From the NCBI GenBank assembly GCA_012513545.1, contig JAAZCB010000437.1, positions 1-6,679 of the forward strand: 6,679 nucleotides of DNA. Direction: 5' to 3'. Both the position numbers and the translations under genes were made by a program. Source of the stretch: Clostridiaceae bacterium (GTDB taxonomy: Bacteria > Bacillota_A > Clostridia > Acetivibrionales > Acetivibrionaceae). This document shows positions 1-6,547 of the stretch, in pieces. Positions within the stretch are counted from its first letter, which is position 1, and every line of letters begins with the position of its first letter. The notes beneath the pieces are model-generated. The model was not told the DNA's origin. It saw only the letters and a list, made by a program, of their open reading frames with translations, and made no database searches.

Positions 1-5
1 GTCAT
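1..5 (-). CDS. Start of a further phage-operon gene, cut by the window edge
   Basis: An ATG lies at 5-3 on the minus strand, preceded by a strong AAGGAGG at 21-15 with a 9-nt spacer. Only the first codon and part of the second are visible, so the product cannot be named. The start lies 17 nt after the stop of the YqaJ-type nuclease, which implies the same transcript. In many Gram-positive prophages the gene after yqaJ encodes a RecT-type single-strand annealing protein. That is context knowledge, not something seen here. Confidence 0.6.
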
Positions 6-22
6 AATGATCTACCTCCTTG

Positions 23-958
23 TTATTTAATCGAGAAACGTCTGTAACTACTGGTTTTAAGATACTGGTTGTATAGCTCGGGAAGATCTGCTTTCAGTGT
101 TTTACTGTCCAATCTGTCAGCGTTTATGGTCTTCCAGCTGACAGTTCTCCCCTCTATTGCTCCGACTTCACTGTCACCCAACAATTGCTTGATCAGGTTG
201 GCAGCTCGGTCTTTGCGTTGAATCGCTTCCTTCTCTTCTTCCTGGGCTCGTTCATATTCTTCGATCAGCGGACCAGCATGACCAGGCAGTTCAATAATCT
301 GTTTTGATTTACTGAACGGATAGAGCCTGTTCAGTAGTTCGGTGGATGCGTGAGTTCCGTCTATTTCTGGAGCCACGCCTGTTTCGACCAGTTTCCAGAA
401 TCGGCTTTCCATTTGAATAAGAAGGTCGATAACCGCTTCATCTCTTTCAATCAATCTCCACACAAACTGATTGCCCCCGATCAAGACTGCGATCCAGGCA
501 AAAGGTAATCCCGTTACCGCCATATAGTGCTGGACCTGCAGGGCATACTCATCAGGCACGCCCTGTTCCCATTCAGTTGCTCGGTAAGCACTGGCCGTTT
601 TGGCTTCAAAGATGCCTTCGCCTAAATTTGGATCAGTAACGATCCCATCGACATTGGCAAACATGAAGGGGAATCTGCGATGCTGGAGGATAGCATTGAC
701 CTGTCTGATCTTGAATCCTGTACGATCAGCAAACTCCTTTCGAATGATCGGTTCCATGAGGGTCCCCCAGTAGGCTGCCTCACCTGCTGGAGCAGGCTCG
801 ATCTGCCCTGTCTTATCCAGCCATACTTCCACAGGGGATTTCCATTTGCTCAGGCCGCATACTGCAGCCACATCACTACCTCCGATCCCTCTCCTGCGGT
901 ACTCAAGCCATTCTTGATATTTCATGTCTTTCGTAGATACCAGTACATTTGCATTCAT
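23..958 (-). CDS. yqaJ: YqaJ-family phage alkaline exonuclease (lambda exonuclease-like)
   Basis: This is a 311-aa phage recombination nuclease of the YqaJ family (Pfam PF09588), expected to resect double-stranded DNA ends 5' to 3' for a partner annealing protein. The N-terminus has the family signature GIGGSDVAAVCGLSKW at residues 24-39. The PD-(D/E)xK core is visible: E69 in GTLMEP, D104 in ANVDG, E118 and K120 in FEAKT, followed by Q141 in LQVQHYM. All key residues are present. Residues 230-260 look like a charged coiled coil, and the RRFSIK tail is also typical. ATG at 958 is chosen because AAAGGAG (973-967) sits 8 nt upstream. An in-frame GTG at 967 would overlap that site and add three residues. 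The gene follows the 70-aa gene by 15 nt and precedes another start by 17 nt, as in an operon. Length is normal and there is no sign of damage. Confidence 0.93.
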   Translation of the reverse strand: MNANVLVSTKDMKYQEWLEYRRRGIGGSDVAAVCGLSKWKSPVEVWLDKTGQIEPAPAGEAAYWGTLMEPIIRKEFADRTGFKIRQVNAILQHRRFPFMFANVDGIVTDPNLGEGIFEAKTASAYRATEWEQGVPDEYALQVQHYMAVTGLPFAWIAVLIGGNQFVWRLIERDEAVIDLLIQMESRFWKLVETGVAPEIDGTHASTELLNRLYPFSKSKQIIELPGHAGPLIEEYERAQEEEKEAIQRKDRAANLIKQLLGDSEVGAIEGRTVSWKTINADRLDSKTLKADLPELYNQYLKTSSYRRFSIK

Positions 959-973
959 CTGCAACACTCCTTT

Positions 974-1186
974 CTAAAATGGAGCTTTTGGGTCCTCGTT
1001 ACTTTTGTTGCGGCAGTAAATGTTCGCTTCGCCATACAACTGCAGTTCGAGCATAGATATCCTGGCTAAAATGCCTGCCAGCCTCCGCATCGTCGACGGA
1101 CTCAATGAACTATCGGCTTGCAATTTGTCAGCCTGGAAAACCAAATCTGCATACTGCCTGGATAGATCAATCATATTCTTCACCAT
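974..1186 (-). CDS. Small phage protein of unknown function (70 aa)
   Basis: I do not recognise a family. The 70-aa product starts MVKNMIDLSRQYADLVFQAD and looks mostly alpha-helical, with a charged, polar tail ending in DPKAPF. It has no signal peptide or membrane span. The gene is credible because ATG at 1186 is preceded by a near-perfect AAAGGAGGTGA (1201-1191) with a 7-nt spacer from GGAGG. Its stop (976-974) also directly abuts the ribosome-binding site of the YqaJ nuclease, which suggests translational coupling. Small helical proteins of this kind are common just upstream of yqaJ in Gram-positive prophages. A role as a nuclease accessory or early regulatory protein is only a guess. The gene lies just downstream of a strong terminator, so its promoter is either in the short gap or transcription reads through. 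Confidence 0.8.
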   Translation of the reverse strand: MVKNMIDLSRQYADLVFQADKLQADSSLSPSTMRRLAGILARISMLELQLYGEANIYCRNKSNEDPKAPF

Positions 1187-1435
1187 GATTTCACCTCCTT
1201 TCTGTTTGAACGCCTCTCACAGTTCCTGTCTTCTCTGTAAATGGGCATAAAAAAAAGCAGGCCCGAAGACCTGCAATGCCTTTAAATTAGGGGGGGGTGG
1301 GTGAAATACGAAAAAAATCCATCTAACCCCACTTCATTATGTCGCCTGGAAAAATATTATATTTTTTAGTTCTATATAGCTTTTATTACACAAATATTTG
1401 ATCTTATTTTCCTTGTTAATTACTTCAAAATATGT
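1187..1435. other. Gap between cassette and phage genes; composition boundary
   Basis: This 249-nt gap holds the terminator at 1249-1274 and the ribosome-binding site of the 70-aa gene. It also has a run of eight G at 1290-1297 (plus strand) followed by TGGG, then about 130 nt of AT-rich DNA without a convincing gene, promoter or hairpin. Composition changes close to the G run: phage-like and richer in GC to the left, strongly AT-rich to the right. I see no clear promoter for the phage genes here. Confidence 0.55.
1249..1274 (-). terminator. Intrinsic terminator with UUCG tetraloop
   Basis: Read on the minus strand, bases 1274-1257 form GCAGGTC-TTCG-GGCCTGC. This is a 7-bp stem (one T-G wobble) capped by a TTCG loop closed by C-G, the very stable cUUCGg fold. 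Eight T residues follow at 1256-1249. It is oriented to stop transcription leaving the 756-aa DUF5050 gene, about 160 nt after that gene's stop, and before the phage genes. An outer complementary pair, GGCAT (1248-1244 region) and ATGCC (1280-1276 region), flanks the hairpin and could extend the fold around the T tract. Confidence 0.88.
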
Positions 1436-3706
1436 TTACACTATCCCTACCGAAACTCCAATTTCAGTTATCACCCCATTAACTGCCTTAAATCCTATTC
1501 CATAATCTCCGTAACCACCCGCTCCATCATAGTATGTAAGATCTTGTTCGTTGTTTGAATTATAGAAGGTACCCGTACTATTATCGCGAGAATAAAGGAC
1601 TCCATGATTATTAACAGGATCTTGTTCAATTGGGAATTTATCCAACGCCGATTCAATCCTATCGCCAACCCTTATTCCTCTTGGGCCTTCAACATTATCA
1701 GAAGTAATTGTAATCTTAAATAAATATCCAGATCCTGGTTCTCCCATTAAATAAAGTATTCCAAACGAATATTCCAATTCTACTAGTGAAAGCCCTGGAA
1801 AAAACTCTTGATCCATCTCACGGACAGTTCTATTATTGGGTGTGCCTAATATTTTTATTATTTCAGCTTCTGGCATATCAAGCTTGACACCCAATACATT
1901 GCAATCTGCTTTTGTAAATGGTCGTTTTGAGACTTCAGGTTCAGTGGGTTTAGGTTTACTATTCACATCTTCAAGCATGTTATTATTTAGAACCAGAGTC
2001 TTAGTAACCAAGTTCCTTGGATTATCTGCGAAAGCTTGATCTTGAGCATGTTCATAATAAGCAACAATAACCTTACCTTCTTTTATAGAAATGTCCGATA
2101 TAACTATGCGATCACCTAAAGTAATTGAATTAGTAGTAAATCCACTGCCATCTCCACTATTAATATACAATGCAATATTGTCAAAAGCGCCGCTTCCTCC
2201 TCCTAGATATAAAAGGCTAACAACAGCATCATTTAAGCCATCATTATTCAAGTCGCCAATTATAATAGGATTCTTAATTCTCAAAGATTCAAAGTTTGGC
2301 GAAGCAGAAGTGGATAACTGATTTTCTCCCCAATATTCACCATTTTCAAGTTTTATCTCTTGCGACTCTACTTTATAAGCCGCATTTATTACTTTATTTA
2401 GCAGTATTTCTTCCTCAGACTGTATACCATCTTGGTTTTCAGTTATTTGTATTTCATTGAGACTCATATCCTTATTAATTTTATAAATAACAAATCCAGG
2501 GGCTTCATCAGTGGAGCAGTATAACCAATCTTGCAATAAATTTATGGAATGACAACGAAAATTATTTAACTTGGTTCGAGAACTACCGTCCTTGCGGATT
2601 TTATATAACTTATAATCGTCGCTTTGGTTAATATAATAAAGCCAGTCCCCTGAAGCCCTGAAATTAATTGATTCATCATCAGTCAGTTTGGTCAATTGTT
2701 TGCCAGAGGTATGTATTTTAGATGTCTGACCATTTTCGCGATCAGAAAAGTAAATCCAAGGATCTTCAATATTAATAGCATTATAGATTCCTCCTATTTT
2801 AGTACGATTTCTCCCATCATTTTGCATTCTATAAATATTACCTTCATCTTTTTGATTTTCGTAATAAATCCAATCATCAACTATTTCAATCATAGAACTA
2901 TTAGCATTTAGCTGTGTATGTTTGCTCCCATCTGTATACATTTTATATATGCTACTTTCAATGCCGTCGCTATCATAATGGTTATAATAAATCCATTCAT
3001 CAACTATTAATAAATTAAAAGCATTATCATCGTTTAACTTTTTTTTGTTGTTTCCGTCTTTATCCATTTTATAAATTTTGTTGCCGTCTCTACCATTAAT
3101 ATAATAAATCCAGTCTCCAACGATATTTACATCAATAGATTCTTCATTGTTCATTCTAATTCGTTCACTGCCATCAGTACGTACTTTATATAGCACATTA
3201 TCATAATTTTTATTGTTATAATAAATCCAATCGCCGACAATTTGAAGATTGCATGAATCGTCGTTATTTAATCTTATACGCTCACTGCCATCGATACGTA
3301 TTTTAAATAGTCCTCCGTTTGCATTTGGATCATTATAATAAATCCATTCTCCCTGCTGTGCTATCATTTCATCATTGTTAATGTCATTATTAATAATAGT
3401 AAAATAGAGAATAAAGGCTAATATTGCTGTCACCAATACTACTATTCCCGTCCAAATCCAAGAGGTTCTCTTCGTAGTGTTTTCTTTTACCGCTAATTCT
3501 TTTTCAGGTTCGCCTTCTTGCGAATCAACTAGTTTCTCAGAATTAGATGATTTCTTGATAACTGCTTGTTCTTCAATATTATTTTTAGTCGTTTCTTCCT
3601 CAGTATCATTAATTATCTCGGCTTTTTCTTGATATAATTTATTGCCACAGTAACTGCAAAATTTACTTTCATCAGAAATCTTCTTGCCGCATTGACTGCA
3701 ATACAA
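1436..3706 (-). CDS. Zinc-ribbon, membrane-anchored DUF5050 beta-propeller protein with FG-GAP-like segment
   Basis: The 756-aa protein is modular. Residues 1-24 are a zinc ribbon with two CxxC pairs (C3, C6, C17, C20). A polar acidic linker follows, then one membrane span at about 84-106 preceded by KR, which predicts N-in/C-out topology. Residues 118-420 carry eight repeats of about 39 aa with the core DWIYY (near 120, 159, 198, 237, 278, 316, 354, 393) followed by LYKIRTDGS-like strands. This is the DUF5050 (PF16472) pattern, likely a beta-propeller. Residues 481-500 contain GDLNNDGLNDAV, an FG-GAP/VCBS-like calcium loop. Residues 602-690 hold two VKLDMPEAEIIKILGTP-like units resembling SmpA/BLIP-type folds. 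The start is TTG at 3706: the zinc ribbon begins at residue 2 and GGGGAGGG lies 8 nt upstream. It is probably the last gene of the cassette. Ligand and function are unknown; extracytoplasmic binding or sensing is inferred. Confidence 0.9.
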   Translation of the reverse strand: MYCSQCGKKISDESKFCSYCGNKLYQEKAEIINDTEEETTKNNIEEQAVIKKSSNSEKLVDSQEGEPEKELAVKENTTKRTSWIWTGIVVLVTAILAFILYFTIINNDINNDEMIAQQGEWIYYNDPNANGGLFKIRIDGSERIRLNNDDSCNLQIVGDWIYYNNKNYDNVLYKVRTDGSERIRMNNEESIDVNIVGDWIYYINGRDGNKIYKMDKDGNNKKKLNDDNAFNLLIVDEWIYYNHYDSDGIESSIYKMYTDGSKHTQLNANSSMIEIVDDWIYYENQKDEGNIYRMQNDGRNRTKIGGIYNAINIEDPWIYFSDRENGQTSKIHTSGKQLTKLTDDESINFRASGDWLYYINQSDDYKLYKIRKDGSSRTKLNNFRCHSINLLQDWLYCSTDEAPGFVIYKINKDMSLNEIQITENQDGIQSEEEILLNKVINAAYKVESQEIKLENGEYWGENQLSTSASPNFESLRIKNPIIIGDLNNDGLNDAVVSLLYLGGGSGAFDNIALYINSGDGSGFTTNSITLGDRIVISDISIKEGKVIVAYYEHAQDQAFADNPRNLVTKTLVLNNNMLEDVNSKPKPTEPEVSKRPFTKADCNVLGVKLDMPEAEIIKILGTPNNRTVREMDQEFFPGLSLVELEYSFGILYLMGEPGSGYLFKITITSDNVEGPRGIRVGDRIESALDKFPIEQDPVNNHGVLYSRDNSTGTFYNSNNEQDLTYYDGAGGYGDYGIGFKAVNGVITEIGVSVGIV
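2447..3355 (-). repeat. Eight tandem DUF5050 repeat units (about 117 bp each)
   Basis: Coding repeats of the 756-aa protein. On the plus strand each unit carries a variant of ATAATAAATCCA (encoding DWIYY) at intervals of about 114-123 bp, for example near 2861, 2981, 3101, 3221 and 3336. Units diverge in sequence, most in the last three, so the array is old rather than freshly expanded. Eight units fit a closed propeller of eight blades, though this is inferred from repeat number alone. Confidence 0.8.
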
Positions 3707-3721
3707 TCTTATTCCCTCCCC
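3707..3721 (-). promoter_or_regulatory. Ribosome-binding site deciding a TTG start (756-aa gene)
   Basis: On the minus strand GGGGAGGG (3721-3714) is followed by GAATAAGA and then TTG TAT TGC. The 8-nt gap from GGAGG is ideal, and no ATG lies close by in frame. The 532-aa paralogue has a similar GAGAAGGG-AGGG leader and also starts with TTG just before the first zinc-ribbon cysteine. Confidence 0.8.
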
Positions 3722-3752
3722 TTCTCATTTGTGACTCAGTTTCCTTTAGGCA

Positions 3753-3960
3753 TTAATAAACAATCTGCAGATCGCTACCGCTCGTGCGCATTTTATATTC
3801 TCTATGGTTGTCGTTATAATTCATAAAATAAATCCAGACGTTAATATAATTTGCTTGATCATCATTTAATTGGCTAGTTATATAGATACATTAACCTGTT
3901 AGTTAGTAACGACATACAACCAACATCTTGCTGATTTAATTTATAAATAGGAGTTTTAAA
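3753..3960 (-). pseudogene. Decayed DUF5050 repeat fragment
   Basis: Minus-strand frame 3890-3753 reads as one DUF5050 unit ending in a stop: SQLNDDQANYIN, then VWIYFMNYND, then EYKMRTSGSDLQIVY. It aligns with repeat units of the downstream gene (LNNDDSCNLQIVGDWIYYNN, then LYKVRTDGSE). It has no usable start and is closed upstream by TAA at 3893-3891. In another frame, about 3943-3877, there is a weaker match, KLNQQDVGCMSLLTN then RLMYLYN, which suggests a second unit displaced by a frameshift. The relic lies between the J-protein gene and the intact DUF5050 gene. It is best read as the tail of a lost paralogue or as the scar of a duplication. The first unit is well supported, the second only tentatively. 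Confidence 0.72.
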
Positions 3961-4046
3961 AACAAAGTGATTTTTATTGTATTCAATAGAAGTGAATGAG
4001 TGCAGTTAGTATCGTCTTGGTTACAAAAAGATTTGTTTAATAATAG

Positions 4047-4697
4047 TTACATTGTCAATTTTAATAGCAAAACTATTATTATTATGATTATTGGAACAGT
4101 GACAAAAATGAATGCCTTTAATAAATTCCCGATACCCATGAAACGATCGTCGTTATAAAGGCTACGACCAATTATTATAAAAGCAGGAATCCCAAGCGCT
4201 GCTCCGATACCACTCATCGTTATCAACACCATAATTATAGCCCCGAGCAGTTTTATACCAGAAGATAGATAGTACTCTATTGGGACTTTCTCCTGTGGCC
4301 TTTCTCCTGCAATAAAAGTAACTCCAGCTATTATTACTGATCCAATTATATTGATTAAAACGTCCTCCAATGTCATTGTAGAATAGGTTTCAGCTTTTTC
4401 TTGGGCCTTTTTCTGATACGAATTGAAATTGGTTGACGCTGCAGTTGAATACTGATTACTTGAACTGGTACGATTTCTTATTAGATCATACTCGCGACGT
4501 GCATCAGTATTACTTAAAATCTCATATGCTTCAGAAATCTCTATAAACCTTTTATGAGCATCACTTCGTTTACACACATCTGGATGCCATATTTTCGCAA
4601 GTTTTCGATATGCTGATTTGATTTCTTCAAAAGTAGCTTTTTGAGAAACACCAAGTATACCATAGTAATCTGCCAATACTGTTGAAGCAACATTCAT
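4047..4697 (-). CDS. Membrane-anchored J-domain (DnaJ-like) protein
   Basis: The 216-aa protein has an N-terminal J domain (about 9-74; PF00226) starting DYYGILGVSQKA, with the essential HPD tripeptide at 38-40 and the conserved helix IEISEAYEILSNTDARREYD. It should stimulate the ATPase of an Hsp70 (DnaK). The Gly/Phe region, zinc finger and C-terminal substrate domains of true DnaJ are absent, so this is a class III J-protein. A polar linker (75-108) leads to a hydrophobic half with segments near 113-130, 147-178 (possibly two spans) and 192-213, so the J domain would be held at the inner face of the membrane. ATG at 4697 is the only ATG before the domain; stop codon TAA lies upstream in frame. 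The ribosome-binding site is weak (GGGGAG far upstream, AGGCG nearer). It lies 66 nt after the WG-repeat gene, probably co-transcribed. The client is unknown, and the flanking zinc-ribbon proteins are candidates by context. Confidence 0.92.
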   Translation of the reverse strand: MNVASTVLADYYGILGVSQKATFEEIKSAYRKLAKIWHPDVCKRSDAHKRFIEISEAYEILSNTDARREYDLIRNRTSSSNQYSTAASTNFNSYQKKAQEKAETYSTMTLEDVLINIIGSVIIAGVTFIAGERPQEKVPIEYYLSSGIKLLGAIIMVLITMSGIGAALGIPAFIIIGRSLYNDDRFMGIGNLLKAFIFVTVPIIIIIIVLLLKLTM

Positions 4698-4763
4698 AAA
4701 ATCACGCCTATCTCCCCATTAAATATTATAAATGCCGTTCGCCGCCTTTAAATCCAAACTGCC

Positions 4764-6362
4764 TCAGCCATCTGACCTATAAATAAAATTACCCGTTTGA
4801 TCTATATACCCAAAGTAGCTTTCGTCCATCCAACAACGAACCATTGCCAATCCATTCTTAAAATCACCGCACGAATCATATATTGCTGGTATTACTAAAT
4901 TTCCGTTCTTATCTATATATCCGTATTTATCACCAAGCTCAACAACCGCCAGTCCTTCAGAAAAGCCTTTCTCCCACGATCTACCACCATCAAACTGGAG
5001 TTCGATTACAAGGTTACCTTCCTTATTAATGAACCCCCTTTTATCGCCTATTGTTACTGCTGCTAGTCCTTCGGAAAAGCTTAATGCCCAATCGAATTTG
5101 AGTTCTGTTAAGTAATTCCCATGTTTATCAATAAATCCCCATTTATCACCAATGCATACAGCAGCAAATCCGTCGGAAAAATCCCTTGTCTCATCAAATT
5201 GTGGTTCAATAACACAACTACCTTTTGTATCGATATAACCTACTTTTTCAAGCTTGACAGCTGCTAATCCCTCTGAAAAGTCTCCAACCAAAGACAAATC
5301 TTCTTCTCTCAGGTCTACATACTGAGGTTTGATTACAAAATTGCCCTCTTTATTAATGTAACCCCATTTTCCACCTGCGTTCACTGCAGCCATTCCATCA
5401 AAAAAACTTTGTGCTCCTCCCATTCTGAAATTCGGCTCAAAAGCGTATTCCCCAGATCTATTTATATATTTCCATCCTTCACCAGTAACCTTTACTGCTG
5501 CCAAGTTTTCCGAAAAATCTTTTGCAAATTCATATTTTGGCTGTATTACATATTGACCTGATTTGTTAATAAATCCAAACTTTCCATTAACCACCACCCT
5601 AGCCAGACCATCATAGAAAGGATTGGTCCCATCGACTGATAAATCATAAGAATGATAAGTATCGTATTTTGGAGAGATTACTACCTTCCCTGTTTCATCT
5701 ATATATCCCCATTTATCGTTTAGTTCTATAGGGAATAACTCTTTGTTATTATTTTGTGTGGCGACGATATCTGCTCCACTGCTGTAGCTTGGATTATGCG
5801 AAACCATTCCAGGATTTTGTACCGATTTAATAAACTCCTCCGTGGCTATTCTATGTAGCTTCTTTGTCGTTAATATCTCTGAATCCCATACCATGGTATT
5901 TTTCCCTTTCAATTTAACCGTGAACTCATTACCGTCAAAGTTTAATAAATTGGCATTTATGTAGTAGTTTCCCACCTGGACTTGTGGGAGTGAGTTAGAT
6001 ACCATAATTGAATTGGTATATGTCCCATCTACATTAAATTGGAAATAAAAACTAAAATCATCCTCTTGAAACACCCATTCACCGATTATTACTTCTTCTA
6101 GATTTTGCGAAGTGAGATAATCACTAAGTTTTATAGTGGTTATAATGCCAGCAATCAGTACCGCCACAATCCCGATCCAGATCCAAGATCTTCGCTTCTT
6201 TAAACTTCTGTCTTCTGATGCTGACACATTTTCATTATTAGGTGTTTCTATTTCAAAAGTATTCATAATTTCATTGACTTCATCTTCACGTATGTTTCTA
6301 CCACAATAACTGCAAAATTTACTTTCATCAGAAATCTGCTTGCCGCAATGGCTACAGTACAA
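4764..6362 (-). CDS. Zinc-ribbon, membrane-anchored WG-repeat protein
   Basis: This 532-aa protein starts with a zinc ribbon (C3, C6, C17, C20), then an acidic linker, then a membrane span at about 60-79 preceded by KKRRSW (N-in/C-out). Residues 92-173 (IIGEWVFQEDDFSFYFQF onward) resemble small lipocalin-like or META-type beta domains. Residues 217-521 hold nine WG repeats (PF14903) with cores KWGYID, KFGFIN, WKYIN, KWGYIN, KVGYID, KWGFID, KRGFIN, KYGYID and YFGYID, each followed by G-x-VIxPxYD-like strands and F-x-GLAAV. The start is TTG at 6362, placed just before the first cysteine with two overlapping GGAGG sites upstream. The frame stays open to TTG 6527, but the paralogue alignment supports the shorter form. 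A TTG at 6422 with AAAGGAGG and a 4-nt gap would add 20 residues and cannot be excluded. WG proteins are often surface-exposed binding modules; the ligand here is unknown. Confidence 0.88.
   Translation of the reverse strand: MYCSHCGKQISDESKFCSYCGRNIREDEVNEIMNTFEIETPNNENVSASEDRSLKKRRSWIWIGIVAVLIAGIITTIKLSDYLTSQNLEEVIIGEWVFQEDDFSFYFQFNVDGTYTNSIMVSNSLPQVQVGNYYINANLLNFDGNEFTVKLKGKNTMVWDSEILTTKKLHRIATEEFIKSVQNPGMVSHNPSYSSGADIVATQNNNKELFPIELNDKWGYIDETGKVVISPKYDTYHSYDLSVDGTNPFYDGLARVVVNGKFGFINKSGQYVIQPKYEFAKDFSENLAAVKVTGEGWKYINRSGEYAFEPNFRMGGAQSFFDGMAAVNAGGKWGYINKEGNFVIKPQYVDLREEDLSLVGDFSEGLAAVKLEKVGYIDTKGSCVIEPQFDETRDFSDGFAAVCIGDKWGFIDKHGNYLTELKFDWALSFSEGLAAVTIGDKRGFINKEGNLVIELQFDGGRSWEKGFSEGLAVVELGDKYGYIDKNGNLVIPAIYDSCGDFKNGLAMVRCWMDESYFGYIDQTGNFIYRSDG
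4788..5726 (-). repeat. Nine WG (KWG) repeats
   Basis: Coding repeats of the 532-aa protein. Each unit has a K-x-G-[YF]-I-[DN] core, a G-N-x-V-I strand, a [PE]-x-[FY]-D step and an F-[SD]-x-G-[LF]-A-A-V strand. Unit lengths range from about 34 to 44 residues because the loops between strands vary. The third unit has WKY in place of WGY. Neighbouring units at about 5030-5250 are the most alike, which may reflect local duplication. Confidence 0.85.
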
Positions 6363-6375
6363 TATCCTCCCTCCC
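6363..6375 (-). promoter_or_regulatory. Double Shine-Dalgarno before TTG start (532-aa gene)
   Basis: Minus-strand GGGAGGGAGG (6375-6366) contains two GGAGG motifs, one 7 nt and one 3 nt from TTG at 6362. The 7-nt copy is well placed. The leader GAGAAGGGAGGG matches the paralogue leader GAGAAGGGGAGGG, which supports this start over the longer open frame. Confidence 0.7.
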
Positions 6376-6480
6376 TTCTCTTCATAATCATTATTTATGA
6401 TATGATTCTGCAATCTTTTCAATAATCCTCCTTTATATACATATCCCGTTAGTTTGTTCATTAAATAAGGAAATACTGAA

Positions 6481-6510
6481 ATTATCCCAAGGTTTGTTTT
6501 TGAACTTGAA
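6481..6510 (-). promoter_or_regulatory. Weak candidate promoter for the cassette
   Basis: Minus-strand TTCAAG (6510-6505) and GATAAT (6486-6481) are separated by 18 nt. The -10 matches TATAAT at five of six positions, while the -35 is poor. Transcription would begin near 6474, about 110 nt before the TTG at 6362 and inside the longer open frame, consistent with the shorter protein. In DNA this AT-rich such matches arise by chance, so this is a suggestion only. Confidence 0.25.
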
Positions 6511-6547
6511 GTTAGTATCTGACTCAAAGCAGAAGTACTCTAGCCGC

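Larger units (their letters stand above)
3707..4046. other. 340-nt gap between J-protein and DUF5050 genes
   Basis: The gap contains the ribosome-binding site of the 756-aa gene (3721-3714) and the DUF5050 relic (3753 to about 3960). The remainder, 3961-4046, is AT-rich with no gene I can support. No convincing terminator hairpin or promoter with both hexamers was found, so read-through from the J-protein gene to the DUF5050 gene is possible but not shown. Confidence 0.5.

Noticed and set aside
680..1069. Open frame on the plus strand (129 codons)
   Set aside because: It lies antisense to the well-supported YqaJ gene and the end of the 70-aa gene. The product resembles no family and is explained by the codon pattern of the real gene.
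1020..1250. Plus-strand open frame of 76 codons
   Set aside because: It is antisense to the 70-aa gene and has no ribosome-binding site. The minus-strand gene has a near-perfect one.
1301..1369. Possible 22-codon plus-strand peptide starting GTG after the G-rich run
   Set aside because: The G run is not a good Shine-Dalgarno sequence, the product is not recognisable, and such a short frame occurs readily by chance.
1836..2911. Three short plus-strand open frames (1836-2039, 2091-2321, 2696-2911)
   Set aside because: All lie inside the intact 756-aa gene on the opposite strand and have hydrophobic or low-complexity products without family features.
2447..3355. Regular repeats at about 117-bp spacing, considered as a CRISPR-like array
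   Set aside because: The repeats are imperfect, in frame, and encode DUF5050 units. There are no constant repeats with unique spacers.
4725..4730. TATAAT on the minus strand in the gap before the J-protein gene
   Set aside because: No acceptable -35 hexamer occurs at 16-18 nt. A lone -10 match in AT-rich DNA is weak evidence for an internal promoter.
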